This document shows, piece after piece, positions 1 through 4,099 of a stretch of DNA of 7,194 nt (its first letter is position 1; the number at the start of each line of letters is the position of its first letter). Where the stretch lies: positions 1 through 7,194 of the forward strand of contig NZ_JBQKGG010000031.1 in the NCBI RefSeq assembly GCF_052118925.1. Direction: 5' to 3'. The notes beneath the pieces were generated by a model. It was not told the DNA's origin. It saw nothing but the letters and a program-made list of their open reading frames with translations, and did no database searches. A program made the position numbers and the translations under genes. Origin of the DNA: Lientehia sp934351765 (GTDB lineage Bacteria; Bacillota; Clostridia; Lachnospirales; Lachnospiraceae).

Positions 1-47
1 TCCAATCCAGACCTTTCTGCCTGCGATCCCTCTCCCCTTGCCCCCAC

Positions 48-70
48 TCCCTGTGGCTACCCGGCAGGGA
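48..70. repeat. Inverted repeat in the replication-gene leader
   Basis: TCCCTG (48-53) pairs with CAGGGA (65-70) around an 11-nt loop. With the AGCCC/GGGCT pair at 78-89 it makes the leader of the replication gene potentially structured. The flanking 1-50 stretch is strongly C-rich on the plus strand (G-rich in a minus-strand transcript). Confidence 0.55.
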
Positions 71-92
71 AACCAAGCCCAAGGGCTCTAGC

Positions 93-111
93 GCACGTTA
101 TATTATCAATA
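93..111. repeat. 19-bp direct repeat, copy 1, upstream of the replication gene
   Basis: GCACGTTATATTATCAATA occurs here and again at 170-188, exactly 77 bp apart (the copy at 7176-7194 is the circular overlap). Each copy is preceded on the plus strand by a GC-rich inverted repeat: AGCCC/GGGCT at 78-89 here, and GCCCTGT/ACAGGGC at 143-171 before copy 2. Both copies lie between the coiled-coil gene and the replication gene. They could be binding sites for the replication protein, part of an origin, or promoter-linked operators. No protein can be assigned from sequence alone. Confidence 0.8.
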
Positions 112-135
112 CAGTTAATTGAACACTTTTGACCC

Positions 136-165
136 ATTATAAGCCCTGTCACCCTCAAAAGGCAA
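136..165 (-). promoter_or_regulatory. Candidate promoter for the replication gene
   Basis: Read on the minus strand, TTGCCT (165-160) is followed after 18 bp by a perfect -10 TATAAT (141-136). Transcription would start near 129 and cross the junction to the replication gene start at 7003. This predicts a leader of about 200 nt containing repeat copy 1, two inverted repeats and a G-rich segment. The -35 match is weak, and the 143-171 inverted repeat overlaps the spacer. Confidence 0.4.
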
Positions 166-171
166 CAGGGC
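143..171. repeat. 7-bp inverted repeat next to repeat copy 2
   Basis: GCCCTGT (143-149) and ACAGGGC (165-171) are perfect complements around a 15-nt loop. On the minus strand no T-run follows, so it is not a typical terminator of the upstream coiled-coil gene. It overlaps the candidate promoter spacer and may act as an operator or an origin hairpin. Confidence 0.55.
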
Positions 172-188
172 ACGTTATATTATCAATA
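170..188. repeat. 19-bp direct repeat, copy 2
   Basis: This is the second exact copy of GCACGTTATATTATCAATA. Its first two bases are also the end of the right arm of the 143-171 hairpin. It lies 16 bp beyond the stop codon of the coiled-coil gene (TAA on the minus strand at 205-207). Confidence 0.8.
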
Positions 189-204
189 TATTTTATTTTA
201 CACT

Positions 205-1131
205 TTACCAGTCAAATTCATACTCAACAGGGGCTACAGGAGCAGGCTTTTTCTTTCCCTGCTTCCTTCCCATAGGTCTCGGCCTACGGTTCTCCGGTAC
301 TCTCAGGCTCTTTGTTGTGAAGATCTCAAGCTCCCAGAATCCGGCTTTATAATTAGCCTGATACTTCCACTTGTACATACCGTTTTTTGGATACCCTTCA
401 TCGTTTTTACCAAAGTCATAAAACTCTCCGTTATATTCCGGTTTCAGCCAACTCTGGCAACCGATCGAGTCCAAAACATCTCCGATTTCGCTTTCTACCT
501 GTCCCCTGATCTGATCCAGAGGCAGGCTCGCATCATACGGTGTCTGTATGATTGACTTCCATACATCAGCCTTTCTACGCTCCGTATACGGCTTAGGATG
601 TTTCCTCTTGAACTGATAATCCAGTGCTTCATATTCTTCATCCGTATAGGTATATTCGTAATTCTCGACCCACTGACGGCTGCTCATAACAAGATAACCG
701 TCATGCTCTTTTTTCGGCCTTATATCACGATCCTGATTAGCCCTTTCTCTTGCTATACGTTTCAGATTTCCATTCAGATATTTCTGTCGCTTCAACTCTG
801 CTTCAGCACGATCTGCTCTCTCCAGAGCTTCTTTAAGCCTTGCCTCAGCCATTCTCTGGGCTTCCTGAGCTACTGTTACCCTTCTTTCAGCTTTCTGATC
901 AGCATCTTCCTGATACTGTTTCAGCTGTCTGTTGGCACTTGCATATGCCTGATTTACTCTGTCCTCAGCATCTCTCTTTGCCTGGGTTACAGCTTCTTCA
1001 GCCTTACGGAGTTTTGCCACATCCGACTGATATTCTTTCATTGACTCGATATAATACTCGGCTTCCGGATCAGAGTATCCGCCTGGTACTTCTTTATATC
1101 CGGTAAGCGTTCTTTTTACAAAAGATCCCAT
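205..1131 (-). CDS. Unrecognised coiled-coil protein, 308 aa, co-transcribed with the recombinase
   Basis: I do not recognise this family. Residues of about 30-130 are a long, highly charged, Ala/Glu/Arg/Lys-rich helix typical of a coiled coil. It is followed by a globular Trp/Tyr-rich part (about 145-280), a very basic Pro/Arg/Lys segment (about 279-296) and a short acidic aromatic tail ending in EFDW. There is no signal peptide, membrane segment, HTH or obvious catalytic motif. The ATG at 1131 has a purine-rich AAGGGGG site upstream and sits only 16 bp after the recombinase stop codon, so the two genes very likely form one transcript. The coiled coil plus basic tail suggests a self-associating, nucleic-acid-binding or scaffold role in plasmid maintenance, for example as a recombinase or replication accessory. 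That is inference from context only; it shows no relaxase motif. Confidence 0.85.
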   Translation of the reverse strand: MGSFVKRTLTGYKEVPGGYSDPEAEYYIESMKEYQSDVAKLRKAEEAVTQAKRDAEDRVNQAYASANRQLKQYQEDADQKAERRVTVAQEAQRMAEARLKEALERADRAEAELKRQKYLNGNLKRIARERANQDRDIRPKKEHDGYLVMSSRQWVENYEYTYTDEEYEALDYQFKRKHPKPYTERRKADVWKSIIQTPYDASLPLDQIRGQVESEIGDVLDSIGCQSWLKPEYNGEFYDFGKNDEGYPKNGMYKWKYQANYKAGFWELEIFTTKSLRVPENRRPRPMGRKQGKKKPAPVAPVEYEFDW

Positions 1132-1147
1132 GACCCTTCCCCCTTTC

Positions 1148-2167
1148 TTACAATCCTCTGATATAGTTGTCAGCTACAACGCTGATACGGTTATGTCCTA
1201 ATGCTTTGCTGCAGATCAGCATTGCAGCCTTATCAAGTTTCTTTCCTGCTTCATCCTTACGGCAAGTGTACACATCGCTCTGGAACATCTTCCCTGTTCC
1301 CTTGTTCTTTCGGTCGTATGGAATGTCTTTTATATCCCTTGCGTGCGTTTTATATATCTCTGTTGCATACTCTGCTCTGTAACCATGTATGTCAGCGTTT
1401 GTATTGACGTATTGCCAGACTTTTTCATCTTTACCCGTGCTTAACATCCTCTCAATGATTTGAGCCGAATTTGAGCCTATTACAGGGCTTATACGCTCCC
1501 TGCCTCCTTTACCGTTTCTTACCCAGGTAAAGTATTCACAGTCCTTAAACAGCCTCGTATCCTTCATCATGGCAAGCCTCTTGTCCTCAGCAGGTGTACG
1601 ATCCGTTTTACTTTCCAATTCTTTTATTTTTGCCTCGACCTGATCTCTTGTCACAAGATCCTTTCCCTTCAGGTTGACCAGCTCACTTCTCCTAAGTCCG
1701 GTACCTTTGCAGAACTTGATCAGCTCATCATTATTGGTCACAGAGAAGTGCCTGTCTCTCTCTGTCGTGGTTCGACTTCTCTTGATTTCTTCCCTGTTTC
1801 TCTTTGGAGCCTGAAACCTCTTTGGATCGTCCGGAGCTATCTGATAGAGCTTGTTCAGTGCAGCTTCTTCCGTATGGATCGTCCACGCAGACAACCCTTG
1901 GTCAACCCTTGTCTGAAGCCACTCCGGCACGTATTTCTCCGCCTTCTTCAATGTTTTACATTCAGGATACTTTTCCTGAACCCATTTGATGAAATATTTT
2001 GTATGCTTCCAGTACGTCTGATAAGTGTTAAACGAGAAGATCTTCTCCCGATCCGTACCGTTAGCCATTGATTCCTTTTTACTTTCTCCAAAGGCCTGCA
2101 TACCGGTCAGGCGGTCATATGCCTGTTGGTGCAGATCCTTTGAGTATGATTTATCACGTCTACCCAT
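1148..2167 (-). CDS. Tyrosine recombinase (phage integrase / XerC-D type), 339 aa
   Basis: This protein cuts and rejoins DNA at specific sites through a covalent 3'-phosphotyrosine intermediate. All catalytic positions can be read: R159 in TGLRRSEL (box I), K220 in the NGKGG turn, H261 and R264 in HGYR (box II), H325 in LGH, and the nucleophile Y335 in DNYI four residues from the end. Residues of about 45-110 form the SAM-like N-terminal core-binding domain. A charged helical insert of about 35 residues (171-205) separates box I from the catalytic lysine. The ATG at 2167 has AAAGGAG (2180-2174) six bases upstream. On a small circular element the likely jobs are multimer resolution or integration and excision in the host chromosome; the sequence does not distinguish these. 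It is the first gene of a pair with the coiled-coil protein. Confidence 0.95.
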   Translation of the reverse strand: MGRRDKSYSKDLHQQAYDRLTGMQAFGESKKESMANGTDREKIFSFNTYQTYWKHTKYFIKWVQEKYPECKTLKKAEKYVPEWLQTRVDQGLSAWTIHTEEAALNKLYQIAPDDPKRFQAPKRNREEIKRSRTTTERDRHFSVTNNDELIKFCKGTGLRRSELVNLKGKDLVTRDQVEAKIKELESKTDRTPAEDKRLAMMKDTRLFKDCEYFTWVRNGKGGRERISPVIGSNSAQIIERMLSTGKDEKVWQYVNTNADIHGYRAEYATEIYKTHARDIKDIPYDRKNKGTGKMFQSDVYTCRKDEAGKKLDKAAMLICSKALGHNRISVVADNYIRGL

Positions 2168-2261
2168 ATGCAGCTCCTTTCTTATATATGCGAATAGGCA
2201 TAGCTGTCGCTATGCTCCTTGATTTCTTTCTCAGTTGTATGTTAAAGCAAAGCCGCTTCAT
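2160..2261 (-). CDS. Candidate 33-aa leader ORF overlapping the recombinase start
   Basis: An ATG at 2261 with GAGG six bases upstream opens a 33-residue, strongly basic ORF (begins MKRLCFNIQLRKK). It ends at a TAG at 2160-2162, overlapping the first 8 bp of the recombinase gene. The overlap would allow translational coupling. It also reads through the 7-bp hairpin at 2198-2215 and the recombinase RBS, so ribosome passage could control exposure of that RBS. No homology is recognised, and a chance ORF of this length is possible. Confidence 0.3.
   Translation of the reverse strand: MKRLCFNIQLRKKSRSIATAMPIRIYKKGAAYG
2198..2215. promoter_or_regulatory. Hairpin in the recombinase leader
   Basis: GCATAGC (2198-2204) and GCTATGC (2209-2215) are perfect 7-bp complements around a 4-nt loop, lying 18 bp upstream of the recombinase RBS. 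An SD-like AAGGAG also occurs just 5' of the hairpin on the minus strand. It has no T-run, so it is not a terminator. A role in translation control or RNA stability is inferred. Confidence 0.5.
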
Positions 2262-2295
2262 GCATGTCCTCACGGATCACTACACTCAGCAAAGA

Positions 2296-2320
2296 ACACT
2301 TTTTAAAGTCTTATGTGTGA
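2296..2320. repeat. 25-bp direct repeat, unit 1
   Basis: This unit has ACACTTTTT, a 4-bp variable part, then TCTTATGTGTGA. The same arrangement recurs at 2330-2354, 34 bp start to start. Within each unit ACAC near the left end and GTGT near the right end are complementary, so each unit is also a weak inverted repeat. The pair lies about 130-190 bp upstream of the recombinase gene, where recombination sites or arm-type sites for such enzymes are often found. It could equally be an iteron pair or an operator. Confidence 0.75.
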
Positions 2321-2329
2321 CTGATAAAT

Positions 2330-2354
2330 ACACTTTTTTGCTTCTTATGTGTGA
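2330..2354. repeat. 25-bp direct repeat, unit 2
   Basis: This second unit has the same 9-bp and 12-bp blocks as 2296-2320, with a different 4-bp centre. Nine bp separate the units. See unit 1 for interpretation. Confidence 0.75.
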
Positions 2355-2579
2355 AGGTTCTTGTTCCGATTTTCCTCTCAGCGGTCGGTTCCTCGTTCGC
2401 TCCTTTGGTTTGATGACGGTGCGTTCAGGATCGCATCGGATGTTAGTCATCACCTTCTCCACTTCTACAGCAGGAGACTTCATTCACAAGGTTTATGGGT
2501 TTCTAAGCCACTTTCCCAGGCTTTTCATTCATGGGATACCGTTTTCTTTTGTCTGGATCCGTAACTGATTTCCAGAGAT

Positions 2580-2642
2580 CTACGTTTCGTCTGGTCTTTC
2601 CCAGTAGCTCCAATCACGTTCAAAAGGATTACTAATGATCAT
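2580..2642 (-). CDS. Candidate 20-aa ORF with a strong RBS
   Basis: The ATG at 2642 is preceded by AAGGAG (2655-2650) at an ideal 7-bp distance. The ORF reads MIISNPFERDW and continues for nine more residues to a TAG at 2580-2582. It lies about 108 nt into the predicted transcript from the promoter at 2757-2785. The strong RBS is the only real argument. The peptide could be a leader, or the AAGGAG could be coincidental in a structured RNA. Confidence 0.3.
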   Translation of the reverse strand: MIISNPFERDWSYWERPDET

Positions 2643-2756
2643 TGCCTGACTCCTTACTACTCCCAATTCACAAAGGTTACTACGGTGCATTCAGGTAGTC
2701 CATGCCGTATACATTACAGCTGCATCTATATAAATCTTATAAATAAGAACACCTAT

Positions 2757-2785
2757 ATTATAGCCTGAATCTCCGAAAAAATCAA
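2757..2785 (-). promoter_or_regulatory. Near-consensus sigma-A promoter
   Basis: Read on the minus strand, TTGATT (2785-2780), a 17-bp spacer and a perfect TATAAT (2762-2757) give one of the two best promoters in the window. Transcription would start near 2750 and run toward the recombinase. The 48-bp palindrome lies 26 bp upstream of the -35, where a regulator could act. Confidence 0.7.
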
Positions 2786-2811
2786 CCAAGATATGATACA
2801 TAATTCCAATC

Positions 2812-2859
2812 ATAACGGTTTACCCGTTCACGCTGATGCGTAAACCGATAAACCGTTAT
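2812..2859. repeat. 48-bp imperfect palindrome (cruciform or hairpin)
   Basis: The outer arms ATAACGGTTTA (2812-2822) and TAAACCGTTAT (2849-2859) are perfect 11-bp complements. The inner arms (2823-2833 and 2838-2848) continue the pairing with three mismatches down to a 4-nt TGAT loop. The motif TAAACCG appears twice in tandem on the right arm and inverted on the left. Candidate roles are a replication initiation or single-strand origin, a recombination site, a transfer origin, or an operator. On the plus strand the tail TTATTTTG could also make it a weak terminator, though no plus-strand gene precedes it. Confidence 0.8.
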
Positions 2860-2893
2860 TTTGCTCCCTTCCGGTCGCTGTTGATGCCCTGAC

Positions 2894-2935
2894 GGCATAA
2901 AAAAAGCAGCTCTTTCGGGCTGCCTTATTTATGCC
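2894..2935 (-). terminator. Rho-independent terminator of the methyltransferase gene
   Basis: On the minus strand, GCAGC (2923-2919) pairs with GCTGC (2910-2906) around an 8-nt loop, extended by a G-T and two A-T pairs, and is followed by seven T (2905-2899). It begins 10 bp after the methyltransferase stop. A further perfect outer pair, GGCATAAA (2894-2901) with TTTATGCC (2928-2935), makes the whole 42 bp an almost continuous palindrome. Confidence 0.85.
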
Positions 2936-2945
2936 TATACATCAG

Positions 2946-3788
2946 CTACCACGTTAAAAGTAACTGGTCATCAACCTTCTTATCCTTCATTTTTTTGCCA
3001 GTATTCTGCAGTCTGTCTATCATGGACGTGCCACAGTTTACAAGCAACTTTCTTTCAAAAAGCCCCTCTGGTGGTGTGATTGAAATATCTTTTTTCTTGC
3101 TATCTCTCATTCCATTGATAGAAAGAATTACCTTTACACCCCTTGCCTTACACTCTGCTATTTTCTCAAAAAGCACATTTACATCAAATGCCTGGGCTCC
3201 ATAAATAATACTTTGGGAGTGCGTATATGGCGGATCACAATAGATCACATCCCCCTCCTGAGCCCGATCCATGGCCTCAATATAACTCTCAGTCTTAAAA
3301 GATGCTTTCTGCAGAAGCCTATGCCACATCATGGCCCTATCCCTGAATGTCTCCGGAGCTATCGGTCTGTGTGGCCCTCTCGGAGTACTCATATATCCAT
3401 CTGCTTTTCTAAATCTGATTACTCCTGAATAACAGGTTCTTGAAAGCAACAGAAAGTCGTATGGGTTATGTTCTGCATTAAATCTGTCTCTGATCTCATT
3501 GTATTTACCTTCAGGATCATCATAATACTCTTTGATTTCCTTCTCATAATACTCGGTCAGATTCTCCGGATCTTCTTTAATCAGTTCAAAAACATCCATC
3601 AAAAACGGTAAAATATCGCTTCCATAAGCATGCGTAAACTGCTTATTGCTGCTCAACAGCTCCGCCATTACCGCACCGCTCCCCATGAACGGCTCATAAT
3701 AATTATTAAAACTTTCAGGCATATAGGAAATAATCGTCCCTGCAAAACGCTGCTTATTTCCTATCCATTTTAACAGAGCTGGTATCAT
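2946..3788 (-). CDS. D12-class (Dam-like) N6-adenine DNA methyltransferase, M subunit of a Type II R-M system, 280 aa
   Basis: This enzyme transfers a methyl group from S-adenosylmethionine to N6 of adenine in its target, protecting host and plasmid DNA from the adjacent endonuclease. Signature motifs appear in alpha-class order: KWxGxK (K7-K12, motif X), EPFMGSG (32-38, AdoMet-binding motif I) and DPPY (185-188, catalytic motif IV). Between them lies an RTCYSG block (117-122) like the corresponding block of Dam. Length fits the Dam family. The true start is the ATG at 3788, with AGGAGA (3800-3795) six bases upstream. The frame stays open to 3923, but that extension would run through the promoters and has no RBS. 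It is divergent from the C-R operon and has its own terminator. Recognition sequence cannot be read from the protein; GATC is one possibility for this family. Confidence 0.95.
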   Translation of the reverse strand: MIPALLKWIGNKQRFAGTIISYMPESFNNYYEPFMGSGAVMAELLSSNKQFTHAYGSDILPFLMDVFELIKEDPENLTEYYEKEIKEYYDDPEGKYNEIRDRFNAEHNPYDFLLLSRTCYSGVIRFRKADGYMSTPRGPHRPIAPETFRDRAMMWHRLLQKASFKTESYIEAMDRAQEGDVIYCDPPYTHSQSIIYGAQAFDVNVLFEKIAECKARGVKVILSINGMRDSKKKDISITPPEGLFERKLLVNCGTSMIDRLQNTGKKMKDKKVDDQLLLTW

Positions 3789-3802
3789 ATCATCTCTCCT
3801 GT

Positions 3803-3828
3803 AACTTATAATCTGTAGACTTAAAGTC
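3803..3828. promoter_or_regulatory. C-protein operator (two C-boxes)
   Basis: The right box, GACTTAAAGTC (3818-3828), is an exact match to the C-box pattern GACT-N3-AGTC. The left box, AACTTATAATC (3803-3813), has the same layout with one transition in each half. They are separated by TGTA, so their centres are 15 bp apart, as in known controller operators. The right box overlaps the C promoter -35, so occupancy there should repress. The left box lies just upstream, where a bound dimer can contact RNA polymerase. In the best-studied systems the upstream box is the high-affinity one, whereas here the downstream box is the better consensus match. Confidence 0.8.
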
Positions 3829-3845
3829 TGCATAATCAGTATAAT
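3816..3845 (+). promoter_or_regulatory. Promoter of the C-R operon
   Basis: TAGACT (3816-3821) is a poor -35 (4 of 6 matches) followed after 18 bp by a perfect -10 TATAAT (3840-3845). Transcription would start near 3852, giving a very short leader that begins about at the RBS. The -35 is embedded in the right C-box. The weak -35 fits a promoter that needs the C protein bound at the left box for activation. Confidence 0.65.
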
Positions 3846-3866
3846 TTTCAAAAAAGGAGGTGTCAA
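3838..3866 (-). promoter_or_regulatory. Methyltransferase promoter (near consensus)
   Basis: On the minus strand, a perfect TTGACA (3866-3861), a 17-bp spacer and TATACT (3843-3838) form a strong promoter. The predicted start near 3831 gives a leader of about 43 nt. The -35 lies between the RBS and the start codon of the C gene, and the -10 overlaps the C promoter -10. The C-box at 3818-3828 falls at about +3 to +14, where bound C protein should block initiation. M would therefore be made at once in a new host and be shut down as C accumulates. Confidence 0.8.
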
Positions 3867-3868
3867 GA

Positions 3869-4099
3869 ATGCAAACAGAGCTGCTGATCCGTTTCGGCAA
3901 GACTGTCCGAAGATTAAGAACACAACAGAATATCTCTCAAGAAGCGTTTGCAGATCTTTGCGACCTCCACCGGACCTATATCAGCGATATAGAACTCGGA
4001 AAAAGGAATGTATCTTTAGAAAACATCGAGAAAATCGCCTGTGCCCTGGGCACAACGGTTTCTCAACTATTTATGGAGGCGGAAAATGAAAGCATTTAA
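3869..4099 (+). CDS. Restriction-modification controller (C) protein, XRE-type HTH, 76 aa
   Basis: This small dimeric DNA-binding regulator times endonuclease expression after entry into a new host. Almost the whole protein is one XRE-family helix-turn-helix domain. SQEAFADLCDL (23-33) is the positioning helix and HRTYISDIELG (34-44) the recognition helix, followed by the KRNVSLENIEKIA block typical of controller proteins. Length matches the family. The ATG at 3869 has AAAGGAGG (3853-3860) eight bases upstream; an in-frame GTG at 3860 overlaps that RBS and is unlikely to be used. The gene overlaps the endonuclease start by 14 bp and carries its RBS, so the two are translationally linked. The exact C-box upstream and the flanking M and R genes make the assignment much firmer than the HTH alone would. 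Confidence 0.92.
   Translation: MQTELLIRFGKTVRRLRTQQNISQEAFADLCDLHRTYISDIELGKRNVSLENIEKIACALGTTVSQLFMEAENESI

Larger units (their letters stand above)
1..111. repeat. Terminal direct repeat, left copy (circular overlap)
   Basis: Bases 1-111 are identical to 7084-7194. An exact repeat confined to both ends of a contig is the usual signature of a circular molecule with a k-mer-sized overlap, giving a unit of 7083 bp. A true terminal redundancy of a linear element is the alternative. The overlap falls inside the upstream region of the replication gene, so features here must be read across the junction. Confidence 0.93.
2290..2750 (-). ncRNA. Candidate large structured RNA (3' end undetermined)
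   Basis: Downstream of the promoter at 2757-2785, with a predicted start near 2750, runs a stretch with no substantial convincing ORF. It can form many local helices: AAGCC/GGCTT (2505-2523), TGATGAC/GTCATCA (2411-2452), CCAGA/TCTGG, CTGG/CCAG, TCTCC/GGAGA and CCGA/TCGG. If transcription continues to the recombinase, the leader is about 580 nt. No terminator is visible at the 3' side, so it may be a long 5' UTR rather than a separate RNA. The size and the mobile-element setting recall the ornate large bacterial RNAs (ROOL, GOLLD, HEARO). I cannot confirm membership of any of these by eye. Confidence 0.35.
2168..2945. other. 778-bp intergenic region without a convincing conventional gene
   Basis: This stretch between the recombinase and methyltransferase genes contains, from right to left, the methyltransferase terminator (2894-2935), a 48-bp imperfect palindrome (2812-2859), a near-consensus minus-strand promoter (2757-2785), an ORF-poor hairpin-rich stretch (about 2290-2750), two 25-bp repeats (2296-2354) and the recombinase leader. 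It lacks GATC over 2644-3231. Longer open frames here have no credible RBS or protein signature. Confidence 0.8.

Noticed and set aside
93..188. The two 19-bp repeats as a CRISPR array
   Set aside because: There are only two copies, the spacing is 77 bp, the repeats have no characteristic CRISPR dyad, and no cas genes are present.
2286..2483. 65-codon minus-strand ORF in the intergenic region
   Set aside because: There is no ribosome binding site before its ATG, the composition is odd (many Arg/Lys/Pro), it runs into the 25-bp repeats, and the same DNA shows hairpin complementarity. It is more likely part of a structured RNA or leader.
2068..2568. 166-codon plus-strand ORF
   Set aside because: It runs antisense over the recombinase 5' end and the intergenic repeats, has no RBS, and its Phe/Leu/Ser-rich translation is typical of an antisense frame.
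2782..2898. 38-aa minus-strand ORF spanning the 48-bp palindrome
   Set aside because: Its ATG directly follows the terminator T-run and has no RBS, and the palindrome explains the sequence constraint better than coding does.
3789..3923. 45-residue N-terminal extension of the methyltransferase
   Set aside because: The extension would begin inside the C gene, cross both promoters and the operator, and has no RBS. The ATG at 3788 has a well-placed AGGAGA directly before the motif X region.
4041..4085. 15-codon upstream extension of the endonuclease
   Set aside because: The GGAGG site immediately before the ATG at 4086 and the complete C-gene overlap favour the shorter protein.
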